Source: Phytophthora colocasiae
Lineage: Eukaryota > Oomycota > Peronosporomycetes > Peronosporales > Peronosporaceae
Direction: 5' to 3'
Assembly (NCBI GenBank): GCA_018806915.1
Contig: JAGKQI010000102.1
Location: forward strand, 1,240,001 to 1,304,000
DNA length: 64,000 nt
Shown one piece after another: positions 30,365-41,904 of the stretch. Position 1 is the stretch's first letter. Every line of letters begins with the position of its first letter. The notes under the pieces were generated by a model. The model searched no databases. It saw only the letters and a list, made by a program, of their open reading frames with translations, and was not told the origin of the DNA. The translations under genes and the position numbers were made by a program.

Positions 30365-32128
30365 ATGAAGGTCACGCTACCGAGTCCCCCGAGTGTGGGC
30401 TGGTCTGTAGCGTTAGCATTTGCACTAGCCTTGCAAGTGGTGGTTTACCGTGATACTCTGCAGGATGCCGTGCGCGACGGCCGCAAGCGCTTGCTGGTGT
30501 TTAAGACTATGCATCGTCGCTTTGCCAACCAGCGCCTCAAGCGTTTGAATAGCTTGGGAGACGACCGCAAGTCCCAGTGGATGTGGAAAAAGGGAGCACA
30601 AGGCGCAGGAGCTGCTGTGTCTGTGGACAGTGACAGTAGCAGTGAAGAGAGCGCTGATGGCACCGGCAGCACGGACGGCCTCATGTCTTCGCAGAAGAAG
30701 CTCGTACTCGTGATGGTGGGATTGCCTGCCCGTGGCAAGAGCTTTGTGGTGCACAAAACTCTGCGCTATATCGAGTGGCTCGGTTTCCCCACGCGCATGT
30801 TCAACGTTGGCAATCTACGTCGCAAACTGGGTAAAGCTGGAGAAGATGCCAAGTTCTTCAGTGCTGACAACTCGGACGCTACCCGTTTGCGTGAAAAGAT
30901 GGCTATGGATGCACTGGATGATCTGCTTGAGTGGCTTGAGACCCAGGGCCACGTTGCGGTCTTCGACGCGACCAACACGACGAAGCTACGCAGGTACGTA
31001 AAAACGATGGGAAGATGGAGATGATGTACACATTGAGAGCTAATTTTTGTCGTGCTTCTTGCTACAGACAACACATTCTCGAGAAGGTGAGCTCGCATCG
31101 CAATGTGCGGGTCATGTTTGTGGAGAGCATTTGCGACAACGAGGAGCTTCTCGAGGCTAACTACCGCCGGTGCGTTGCAAATCACATGGGATGAAGCAAT
31201 TGATCGCTTCTTACAGGATGGTAAAGCTAACTTGAAGCGTTGTGTATCATATCATACCTGCAGAAAACTCTCAAATGCCGATTATAAGGACAAGGATCCC
31301 GAGACAGCATTGGCGGATTTCCGACAACGCGTGCAAGAGTACCAGAAAGTCTACGAGACCGTGGAAGACACGGAGGATGGCGGCAACGCGTGTTATGTCA
31401 AGGTCTACAATGCCGGTGAGAAGATTCAGGCGCGGTACTGCCAGGGATTCTTGCAGAGCCACATCGTATCGCTCTTGCAGAATATCCACCTGTGCCCGCG
31501 TCGAATCTGGCTGGTGCGTCCCGGACCGAGCATCACGAGCTGCAAGGGCATTTTAGGCCTCGACACAGAGCTATCGCCAGAGGGTCATCGTGTTGCAGAA
31601 GCTATCGCGCGCTTCGTTGAGAACCTGAAGCTTGAACGCCCAATGGAAGTATGGACAAGCCCGATGAAGCGTGCGAGAGAAACGGCAAACTACCTCCCCA
31701 CTCGCGACTTGAAGCGCTACGTAACCACAACGTTGCTTAACGAGCTTGGCGGTGGTGACTTTGAGGGCCTCACGTATGAGGAGATCGAGCGCTTCTACCC
31801 GAAACACTACACTGCACGGCTACAGGACAAGCTCCGATACCGATATCCTGGTGTGGGTGGTGAGAGTTACGTGGATGTGATCTCTCGGCTGCGTTCGCTG
31901 ATCGTAGAGTTTGAACGCAAGAAGCGTGACGTGCTGGTTATCTGCAGTGAATCCATTCTGCGCTGCCTCATGGGATACTTTGCTGGTTGCGAGGCCGCCA
32001 AGGTGCCGCACCTGCAGTCTTACGAGGACACGGTGATCGAGTTGAGTCCGCACCGAGACGGCTGCGACATTAAGCTCATTCCACTAGAGTTTGAGGAAGA
32101 CGCCGAGGATGTCGCCACAGCACAATAA
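30365..32128 (+). CDS. PFKFB: 6-phosphofructo-2-kinase/fructose-2,6-bisphosphatase, phosphatase half degenerate
   Basis: Exons 30365-30993, 31068-31169 and 31264-32128 join in frame to 531 aa. The kinase half makes fructose-2,6-bisphosphate: Walker A GLPARGKS at 119-126, then RMFNVGNLRR, DATNTT and the EANYRRKLSNADYK region. The second half folds like the histidine phosphatases (SPEGHR, WTSPMKRARETA, LTYEEI, Y-P-G-V-G-G-E-S-Y-x-D). The catalytic RHGE motif is RPGP (Arg329, Pro330) and the second catalytic His, expected in VICHQ, is Ser472 (VICSE). The bisphosphatase is therefore probably dead. A hydrophobic stretch at residues 10-29 (VGWSVALAFALALQVVVY) could be a membrane anchor, and a Ser/Asp cluster at 86-97 could be phosphorylated. 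Confidence 0.93.
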
Positions 32129-32427
32129 ACGATCATGTTGGGTGGAACGCGACAGAGCTTCACGATGTCGTGGGGTGATGTCCAGCAACGTGTGCAGCGC
32201 ATATCTACAGTCGGGCACCCAGCGAAAGGCAAATCCCTCAGCATTTTGTACATACATGCACCCACGTAAGCTTAGCTTTTCATTTGGTGTTATAGTCAAT
32301 AAAATTTGAACTCGCGTTCGTTGTGGCGACTGCTTTTGGTATTGAGATGCCCTTTGTATTTTAGGCACCCGAAGCGCACGAAATACAAGTACTTTTAGAA
32401 CAGGTTGCACTCAATCGACGAACTCCA

Positions 32428-34701
32428 ATGGAGAAAGAGGAGAGAATCCGTGTGGTGGTACGTGCTCGGCCGTACGTTCGTGTTGCCGAGAGTAGTGACA
32501 ATACCCGTACTCCCGGAAACGCTAGGAGAGATAAATCTGCGGACGATCAGGAGTGTGTGACTGTCAACCCCGAAAACCCCCACGAGGTCTTGATATACAC
32601 TAACACAGATCGCACACATGCAGCTTCATTTCGTTGCGAGGCGTTCTTTCCACCGACGTGTTCTCAACGGGATGTTTTCGACCAAATTGGTGCAAAAGAG
32701 ATGGTCGAAGCTGCTTTGGAAGGATTCCCGGTTACCATCTTTGCTTACGGACAAACGGGGGCTGGAAAATCTTTCACGATTTTTGGAAAAGAAGACAGGG
32801 TTACGGAACGGAGAATGGCTTTGAATGAGCACGATGGACTTCTTCCACGTACAGCTCAAGAAATTATGAATACAATTTCATCTCGGAAGGGCGAGGTTGA
32901 GTATACACTTCGTGTGACGTGTGTAGAAATCTACAATGAACAAGTGCGCGATGTATTCGACCCACGCAAAGAGACATTGGCTGTACGCTCCTCCAAAACA
33001 CACGGTTTCTTCTTGGAAAACGCCACTGTGGTAGAGTGCGTAACATCACGAGAGATCGTGAGAGTGGTGAAAGCTGCAGCTACCCATCGCGCCAAGTCGA
33101 GCCACTTGTTGAACGAAAGCTCGAACAGAAGTCACTGCCTCGTTACAATTTATATCGATGCAGCTCCAGTGAAGCCTGGTTCGCCAAACTCGAAGCTTAG
33201 TGGGAAACGCTACGGTAAAATTACGATTGTTGACCTGGCAGGTAGTGAACGGGTTTCGGATTCTGGTGCTGTTGGTACCCAACTTCGTGAGACTTGCCAC
33301 ATCAATCGAAGTCTCCACTGCCTTAGCCAAGTGATTCAAGCGATGAATGCTTCAAAATGCATCAAAACAGGGAAAACCAAATTCGTTCCTTACCGCGATT
33401 CGAAGCTCACGATGCTGCTACTGGACAGTTTAGGAGGCAACTGCAAGACTCTAATGATCGCCTGCGTGAATTCTTCACCTAAATTTGCAGTTGAATCAGT
33501 CCGGACACTTGAATTCGCCATGGGGGTTGCCAAAATTAAGAATCGGCCAACAGCTCTGCTCACTCCTCATGTACGTGGCATTCGGGTTGCTATGATACGT
33601 AAATGTATAACGTACGTACATTATGGTGTTCCTTGAACAGGAGAAACTTATCAAAGACTTGAGAGAACAAATCCGGTTGCTGAAACTTGAAAACATGATG
33701 CTGAGGGCTCGAACGCCTGGATGTAAGTCGTGCTGTAGCGCATTCATATCCTTCTCCTAACCTCACAATCTAATTTGCTTCAGATTTCATGGATCATCTC
33801 AACCACAGCACGGATCCGTCTGCTCTACTTGACGCTTCAACAAATGAGTTCGATGACCAACAGATGAGGCAGCTTCGTGCTAGTGACGGATATATGAATC
33901 CCCTTAATATGTCGCACCAATACCATACCGGTGGACAGCAGAAGCTGATTCAACAGGAGCTTCGGACTCTGTAAGTTTTTAATCGTCTATCTGAGGGTAA
34001 CGTTTTCGATCTAACAGCGCGTTGTGTATTAGAAAACAAAAACCGCAACTTCGCCACCAACCACAAGTACTCAAGAAAAGGAAGTACGTACTGAGTACTT
34101 ATATTTGTAAAGCTTTTTTTTATGAGGATCGCTTACTGTCATCTCCTGCACTAGCCTGAAGCGGTTGCCGGCGTCTTCCAACAACAAACAGCACACTCTG
34201 CCTCCTGTCAGTAGACGTACACCGCCACAGCGATCGCTGCAGTACACCGTACCGCGTCCCTCCAACCAAGACACAAATCACCATCCCCTCCCACGAACCA
34301 ACTCACTACCACCAGCCTATAACGACCTCTTTGGCATTGAGACCGTTCCGTGCACGCAGAACCAAACTTCCAGCAGTTCGAGTTCACAACCGCCAGCACC
34401 TCCAATCAGCCGTCAAGAAGCGACTCTTCCAGCGATAAACCTCTCGCCAGAAGAACAGCTTCAGCAGTTGCTCCAACAAATGTTGCCTCAATCTCGACCA
34501 GAACAATTTGCATCAGTGAATCCCACTGCACGCAACAAGGTACAGCGGATACCGTCTAAACCGGCAAAACCTCCAGCTTACGCTACTTCAACCCATAACA
34601 ACCAACTCCCCACGAACACAGAGGACAACAGCAACAAGAGCTCAGCCGAATGGGATGACCAGCGTGCCCAAGATTTGTTCCTACAGCTTTGTCACCTATA
34701 A
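32428..34701 (+). CDS. Kinesin with N-terminal motor domain
   Basis: Exons 32428-33570, 33641-33722, 33784-33970, 34033-34083 and 34155-34701 join in frame to 669 aa. The motor occupies residues 1-380: RVVVRARP at the start, P-loop GQTGAGKS, switch I NESSNRSH (the usual SSRSH has Asn in its second position), switch II DLAGSE and a YRDSKLTMLL helix. A short neck coiled coil follows (EKLIKDLREQIRLLKLENMML). The tail is Ser/Pro/Gln-rich and disordered. Kinesins walk on microtubules; the subfamily is uncertain (perhaps near KIF12). The many small 3' exons and the tail are less secure than the motor. Confidence 0.92.
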
Positions 34702-34809
34702 CTTCGATTTGAAATTCAGTATGATTGGCTGAAAAGCCCCATCCAATCAATCTCGGTCTCAGCAAGAGGACGCCTCTGGCGAGCCATTTTTCGTCCAGCA
34801 ACGTCTACA

Positions 34810-36244
34810 ATGAGCACTGGAAGCGAGAGCCTTTACGACGGTGTGAGCGCCGAGCAACTGTTCCGCAACAAGGACAGCAACGGTCTCACCTTCGACGATG
34901 TCATCTCTCTCGTATGTTGTGTAAATTTGAGTCTATTACTTGCTTTATTGCACCAAGAACATTGTATCTCATTGCACACTGGAGCATTACGTGTCCTCAG
35001 CCTAACATTCCGTCTAGCCGTTGACTAACATGCTGCTGTGCTTGTTCCGATAGTTGATTTCGGTGTTCAGGATGTGGATGTCGCCACGAAGCTAACCAAG
35101 AAAATCAAGCTGTCTGCCCCCATTGCGAGCTCCCCCATGGACACTGTGACGGAACACACTGTTTCACTTGGAGAGCGAAATGCAAAGCGCAGTTAGCTCC
35201 AGCATCTTGTTACTGTTACACGAGGAGCACACCACGTTTGTTGGAGGCTCTGGACAGTTATCCCCAATGGCACGTTCCGCTGTCAACCATCATGGTGCCC
35301 CTCGAGCAACTCGTTGTCGGCACGTACCCAATCTCTCTCGAGAAGGCCAACCAAACTTTAAAAGAAGCCAAGAAGGGCACACTCCCCATTGTGGATGCGA
35401 AGGGAAACCTTGTGTCCCTGATGACCCGCCGGGACCTGCTCAAGCACCGTGACTACCCGAACGCTGTGCGTGACGCTGGGACCCACAAGCTACTTGTAGG
35501 TGCTGCCGTGTCTGTGAACGAGCAAGCTAAGCCGCGAGTCGACGCGCTTGTGGTTGCTGGTGCCGATGTGATCGCGCTGGATGCTGTTAACAAGCTTGGA
35601 AATTGCCGATGATTTAGCGAAGCTAGACGTGGACGATGTTTTGCTTACGCTTATGGAGAGTGAGAGCGGCGTCGTAACTATACTTGCTGCCCAGGCGTAT
35701 ATTTCACATCTCTTTCATGGACTCTGGGTCGTGCCCAGCTCTCGGCTATCTACAACACTGCTCTCCTTGCCAAGGACTACGGTGTCCCTGTCATTGCTGA
35801 CGGTGGCATTGGCAGCCCTGGTGCTTCTATCAAGGCGCTCTCACTGGGTGCTTCAGTTGTTATGATGGGATCAAGCCTTGCTGGTACGGCTGGGGCCCCT
35901 GGCGACTACTTCTTCCAGATGGCAAGCGTCTGAAGCACTACTACGGTAGCGGCAGTCACGAGTACTACCGTCACGGTGACGCTGCTCATGCTACCGCTGC
36001 TGCTAGCCACGTCGCTGTCGGTGTTTCTGGTGCTGTGGTTGACCAGGGCAGCGTGCACAAGTACCTTCCGTACATCCAGCAGAGTATTCGTCACGGTTTC
36101 CAGGACCTGGGTGTGAAGTCGATCCCTCAGCTACACACTTTGCTGTACAACGGTGAGTTGCGCTTCGAACGCCGCACCATCAGTGCTCAAAAGGAAGGTG
36201 GTGTGCACGACCTGTTCACCTACTCGAAGCAGCTGTACGCCTAA
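34810..36244 (+). pseudogene. IMP dehydrogenase pseudogene
   Basis: Pieces of IMPDH occur in the right order but in different frames. Piece 1: 34810-34911 (GLTFDDVISL). Piece 2: about 35058-35160 (DVATKLTKKIKLSAPI, then SSPMDTVTEH), after which the frame ends. Piece 3: about 35250-35585 (the second CBS domain with KGTLPIVDAKGNL, then GAAVS and GADVIALD). Piece 4: about 35728-35920 ([20 protein letters not shown], then VIADGGI and [10 protein letters not shown]). Piece 5: 35921-36244 ([38 protein letters not shown]). A lost base near 35920 (FFQ-DGKR) breaks the last frame. The catalytic Cys loop (GSIC-type) before GRAQL is missing. A working enzyme, which makes XMP for GTP synthesis, cannot be read from it. 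Confidence 0.85.
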
Positions 36245-36423
36245 GCAACGACTTATCACTATGCAATGTTGCATTGCTTCCACTAAGATAAAATGCATGC
36301 TACATGCACTAAACAACCACCATGCATCATCTTACGTAGCTCCTCAAGTCTGCCCCTTTTTCCACCAATAAGATTGCGTCATACTGTAGTCAGTCAGAAG
36401 CTAATACACTCGCAGTTTTAACT

Positions 36424-37580
36424 ATGTCGCCGACGACGCCAGTTGAGCAGGAGTCGACGCGCTTCTGGTGCCACGAGTGCAGCGCTGCCGTGTCTACGCG
36501 CATGGACGAGTCCAATGAGGAGGTTTGCTGTGTACAATGCGGCAGCAACTTCGTGGAGGAGATCGAGGAGGTTCGTAAACTTTAGTAAAACGAATTCTCC
36601 CGCATAATCCTCTTCTCATTTTTTTAATTGATTTTTATTTGAATTCTAGGATGATCCACCGCAAGACTTTCACATGGAACAAGTGGAGGATACACAGACG
36701 CAGACGCACCCACCGACAACATCAGCGGAAGACACAACGAGAGCGGAGATTCGCAATGAATTTGGAGGAACTCGTCCATTGCCAAGGTACGGTTTGAAAT
36801 TGTATATAAATGTATATATTAGGAAATATGCGCTTATTTTTATGACTTCTAGACCAAGTGGCCGAGCAGCAAGATTTGCAGCAGCAAGTGAAGAAACTGA
36901 CGGACCTCCTCCACTTCCAGAGTGCGTTCTATTTTGTATCAGAAGTTGATTTAGGAAAAAATGCTGATATTTTAACATTTCTTGTGCATTAGTTTCTTTC
37001 AACTTTTGTCAGGAGCTACTGGACGCAGTACACGCTTCATGAGCCGAACTGGGAACCCTGTTGAGTTTTACGTCAGTGAATCGGGAGAAGGTGGAGATCC
37101 GATGGGTCTTCTGGACGCACTGGGAGGCATGTTTCCTATGTTGGCAGGCAACCCCGGGGACTACGCATTTGGCAATATGACTAATGTCATCAACCAGCTC
37201 ATGCAGAATGACCCCAACCGGGTGAGATGATGCTTGATTGGGTAGAATTTGATTAGTTTGAAAGCTAACTTGCTGTCGATATTGACGATGTGGTGTTAAA
37301 TTACCAGCACGGAGCTCCTCCAGCTGCAAAGGAGATCGTGGACAAGCTGCCAAAGGTGAAAATCACGCAAACTGAAGTTGATGGTAGTGCTGAATGCCCT
37401 GTGTGCAAAGATTTCTTTGCTGTGGACGATGAAGTTCACCGCCTTCCGTGCGAGCACTCGTTCCACCCAGACTGCATCTTGCCCTGGCTGAAGCAGCACA
37501 ACTCGTGCCCGCTATGTCGATTCGAGTTGCCTACAGATGACCCAGATTACGAGAGACGACGCGCAGCCACTTCCACGTAA
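36424..37580 (+). CDS. RING-H2 E3 ubiquitin ligase, RNF126/115-like
   Basis: Exons 36424-36570, 36650-36786, 36853-36921, 36993-37221 and 37308-37580 join in frame to 284 aa. The N-terminus is a zinc ribbon (FWCHECSAAVS, then CCVQCGSNFVEEI), as in BCA2/RNF126 proteins that bind ubiquitin through it. The C-terminus is a RING-H2 finger, CPVC...CEHSFHPDCILPWLKQ...CPLC, with the C3H2C3 ligands in place. It would pass ubiquitin from an E2 to substrates. The intron before exon 4 uses the TTAG acceptor at 36991-36992; the later CAG would introduce a stop. Confidence 0.93.
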
Positions 37581-37784
37581 GGTTATCACTTATCCACTCA
37601 AGCAGGGTACGGCAGATCTTTTCGGGGTTAGGAGTATGTGCAGTCCATTTAGTATTTTTCGCTGATAGAGTAGTAGGCCAAATGAATGAAAGTGCTTCTG
37701 TGTCAGTAAAACCTACGCTTGAATTACTTTTCAAGGTATTACAAGTTGAGGAGTCGGCAGTTTTGGAAGGTTAGTAGCAGAGCA

Positions 37785-39000
37785 ATGGTAGTGTTGAGGC
37801 CTGGTTCAAGTATATTGAAACCTGGCGTTCGCGAGAGGCAGCGTGAACTGGAGACAGTGATCACTAAATACGAGGTTAGTAGGTGTAGTGTGATGCCGAT
37901 ACTCGTCCTTGAACTAACGTTTGTCTTAGCTTTTGCTGGCAATTGGCCGAGCTCGCAATCCGGACTTTGAGTCTTTAGACTTGCCACAACTTGTGCATCG
38001 TCTTGCAGGTAATAGAACATTTTACAGGGTGGACGTGCTTCCTTTTAGTAAATCCATCATGTCTGGGTAGAATGTCGTCTCGACTTGGTTCGACTGCAGC
38101 GAACTGCATGGCAAATCGATCAAAGCGGGCAACAACCTGTCCAGCCCCGAGATAATTGTGAAGATGAAGATGATCCCACCACTGGTCAGGCAGAAACGAT
38201 GCGGGCTACTTTGGAAGAGATGCTAGAGAAAACGCGAAAGCTGTACCAGGCAAGTTAGTGATAACACCCCTCCACGTTCGCAATACTAAACGTATTCTAA
38301 CCTGGTGATGCATGTAGCTACCGGAGGTCTCTAAGAGCACTCTAGCGGTGCAAGGAGAAGTGCGAGTGCTTTTTGAGAAAGGAGAACTTCTCGATTTTTG
38401 TCGAGTAAGTTTCTTTATGAGATGAGTAACAAAATGTAGATCATGTAACTCAATTATGAATATGTAGGACCACTCAAGCGCAATGGCTGCGTATGCGGAA
38501 GCGATTCGATTGTGCTACAACATTGAGGACGAAGCCACTGAGGCAATTTTGGTACAGCAATGATCTTGGGTATAGCTGAAGAGAAGAGGCCTAAATATTT
38601 CCCGTAAATTTGTTAGACTTCAAAACTTCGAAAGCTCCAGCGCCAAGTAGACGCAACTGAGCGAGTGGAATCTCTCCTGCATCAACTCGCATCCGATGGT
38701 GATAGTGACGAAGAGAGCGAAAGGCACAGATTAAGAACAGCTTTTGCAAAAGTTGCTGACAAAGATGGATTTATGGGGCGGAACCAGCTACAGTCGTTAG
38801 CACTGGAGCTCCAAATGACTGACGCATTGAGTAGTGAAGAAATCGACGAGATCTGGAGGCAAACCCTTTCGAGCAACAAAAACGTGAAGAGTGACAGTGG
38901 AATATCGACTTCGGTGCGTGGAATTTCCTTTGAAATGTTCTGGAGTTGGTGGGTATCCGATACGATGTACGACCTCATAAAGAACAACGACGTGCTGTAA
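37785..39000 (+). CDS. Hypothetical coiled-coil protein with degenerate EF-hand pair
   Basis: Six exons (37785-37874, 37931-38009, 38071-38249, 38318-38404, 38468-38551, 38617-39000) join in frame to 300 aa. The third intron must use a GC donor (CAG|GCAAGT) because the nearby GT would create a stop. The C-terminal part has LRTAFAKVADKDGFMGRNQL and a second helix-loop region ending in FEMFWSWWVSD, which looks like an EF-hand pair with incomplete calcium loops. The middle is helical and charged. More 5' exons are possible: an open stretch starting with ATG at 37684 could not be joined in frame. Confidence 0.65.
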
Positions 39001-39139
39001 AGGTGCAAACACAAGGAAATACTACGTAGTACTACTGTACTAGTATCTGACAGCTTTTTTTACTTGGATGTATGATTGAGTTTATTTTGCGCAGTGCGTA
39101 GTCTTTTTCATGAATGGGATACAGGCGATATCTACCTAA

Positions 39140-41345
39140 CTAGCCGAGCTTCGCAAGTGCTCGCTGCGCAAAGAAGGCAACGTCGGTGTCGCCATCCTGT
39201 AGCAGAGCCGTCAGGCACGGAGTGACAGTGGCTACGCACGCTTCCGCGTCTACTTTAGGGCCGAGAACCTCCAGTGTCTTTGCCACATTGAATCGAATGT
39301 TTGGAACAGGATCCTGCACAAATTACGCTCGTTAGCAAGCCATTAGTGTATGTACCAATGAAAACGTCATCTTACCTGAGCCATCTCAACAACCAGAGGG
39401 ATGAGAAGTGTTTGGATCGTCTCGGGGGTCATTGCTTCGCACAGTACTTTCACTGCATGCAATGACGTCAGTCGATGCAAATAGTTCGCATTCGAGTGCA
39501 TCGCCACAATTCGCGGCACCACACTCGTCCGTGCCCAGTCTGCACCGAAGTGCCCCGTCAGGTTTTTCAGATTAATTGTGGCCGCTTCACGGATGGAAAA
39601 CACATTGTCCACGAGCCAGGCCATGCAGAGCTCAGCCAGTTGCTCCTCGAAGTAGTCGCGTCCCAACTGAGCGGCTAACAACGGAATGTACTCTATGATC
39701 GCCAGACGAATGCGCCATTGACGGTCTTCGGCAAGGTGCACAATAGCAGGTAAGAGCGACTGCGACAGAAGCTCAATCCCAATCACCTGAACAGCACGTG
39801 ATTTTTCAGCTATCACTTCACCACACACACCAAACTCGGATAGTTCTTACCTTGTTGCCCTCTTCCAGGTTGGAAATAACGTTTAAACGCACTTCCGAAT
39901 TTTGGTCATTAAGCAGCTGTAATCAAAACACCAGTTTGTCAATAAATGCAAAAGCTTGAAAAATGGAGACTCGCATCACGTACAAGCAGGAACAGCGGCA
40001 GAAGGTGCTCGATTGTAAGATCTCGGCCCAAGAAGGGGGCGATCTTCATCACCACAGCAGCTAGAGCGGAACGCACATGGTCCGACATATCCCGCGCAAG
40101 GCGCTGGAAGCATGGTACGATCTTTTCAATAATTCGCTGAGGCTGCAGAAGCTCCACAACGCCGAGGATCTTAGATGTGGCCGCAGTGCGCACCTCAGCT
40201 TCGTTATCCTCCAGTAACGATACTACTGAGTCACAGAACGTCGAATTGGTCGTCTCCGCGCTTAACGCCTCGCAGATCTCTGGGAATCGGTTCGCAACAG
40301 ACCACCGCACGCGCCACGACCCATCGCGCGCAGTCTCGAAAATGGTCGGCAGTACCTGAGTCGATAACACGTCCGCTGGAACCAGACGCGCCAGAGCAAC
40401 AGCGTTGTCGATCGTGTGTATCCGAACCGAGTCCTGACGGTCCGTAGCCAACGCTGAGAACAGCGGCAGCATCTCCCCACTAGCATTAGGTCCGTCCATA
40501 ACGGAAGCAAAGCCTCCGAGCGCAGCAGAGGCAGCTTTCCGCACCATTGGTGTGTCATCACGACACAATTGACCGAACATTCCGCGCAATTCAGCCTGGA
40601 TATCAGCTGCAAGGTGTTTGTAGCCAACCTGGAACAGACTGCACGAAGCAATGCGCGAGGTAAACCAGTCACGGGTGACGAGACGCCGTAGCACTGGCAC
40701 AAAGTGCTCCGTCACATGGGCAGGATCCATAGCCTCCACCACCTTACAGATAGAGCGCACCGCCATATCGCGCACTGAGGCCTCGTCTACCGTTGCAAGA
40801 GATTCCAGTGGCTTGAGCAGCAAATACGCATGGGTAGGCCCTCCCACCACGTCCACGAAGCTTCCAAGCTCCTCGGCCATCACCAACAGCACTTCGTCCT
40901 CGTCATCCAGCGAGTCTAACAGGATAAAAAAGGTCAGCTTTACATGCTAACTGTTCGGCCTCTAGGACACCTGAAAACTCGGGAATAAACCACAATGGCG
41001 GCTTTGTGTACCGTTCATGAATGGTAGAAGCTCATTCTGCGTGCGCTCAGGACCCAACGCCTCCGCTGATAGTAATAGAAGTGTGCAATTAACCGGTGAT
41101 ATACGTTAGACCTGGTGCAAAAGCTCCCAGATAGTATAGAAATGGTACCGATGATTCGGATCTGGCGGATCGAGTTAAGACGAAGCTGCACGTCTTCATG
41201 CTTGAGCTCGTCCACAAGGATCGCGATCGGGTACAGGCTATTATCTTCTGCTGAACGAATATTACACATGAGAGGTGAGCCAAATAGCAATAATCCCCCA
41301 TTATAGAATACTATTCTTATATATACCAGCTACTGCCGCCGCCAT
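39140..41345 (-). CDS. PPP2R1A: PP2A scaffold subunit A (PR65), HEAT-repeat protein
   Basis: Seven exons (41345-41327, 41247-41149, 41065-41012, 40915-39984, 39916-39851, 39786-39376, 39313-39140) join in frame to 584 aa, close to the 589 of the human protein. It is the scaffold that holds the PP2A catalytic C subunit and a B subunit. HEAT repeats run through the whole length: [20 protein letters not shown] at the start, [64 protein letters not shown] and [13 protein letters not shown] at the end. The tiny first exon (MAAAVA) matches the family's start. Confidence 0.96.
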
Positions 41346-41904
41346 TGGAACGCCGTGAAATATATCCGATCTGTTACAATATAGAAGAATAAAAGCTCGA
41401 GCTGTTACGGAGTTGTCGTACAGGCGGACTGCAGGAAGGAGAGCTTCGTACCGGATCTCAAGGGATTGAAGAGCGGGAAGGAGGAGGAGGAGACCGAAGG
41501 GGCCAGGGGGGAACAACGAAGCTCTCTCTGTCTCTCCGACTTTTTGGGTGTGTTGTGTGTTGGGAACCTCAAAGGATCGCTACTGAAATATTGGCCAATC
41601 AGAGAGAAGTCACGCGCTGATGGAAAAAGCTCGACTGTGGCTGCGAGGACAGGCTGTGGAGAAGCAATAGCGCAAGATTAATACTATCTGTATCAAGGCC
41701 ATGGGATCATGATGGGCGGTTGTATAAGGTGTTGCTGTTTTTTAAAGTTTTCGTGGAAACAAAAGTGAAATATGTTGCCTTTGGTATGTACATGACGAAA
41801 GATACTTTTTTACTGTCAAGAAGTTAAATAAAATTGGTTCCGTTTCCTGGGTAACGATCGATCAGCCTGTGATCGTTATACTTGCCGCAACGTAGCAGTA
41901 TTTC
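41346..41904. other. Intergenic region, no gene seen
   Basis: About 560 bp upstream of the PP2A-A gene and downstream of the PH-domain gene. It contains a purine-rich patch (AGGAGGAGGAG near 41480). The short open frames lack any recognisable motif. Confidence 0.5.
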
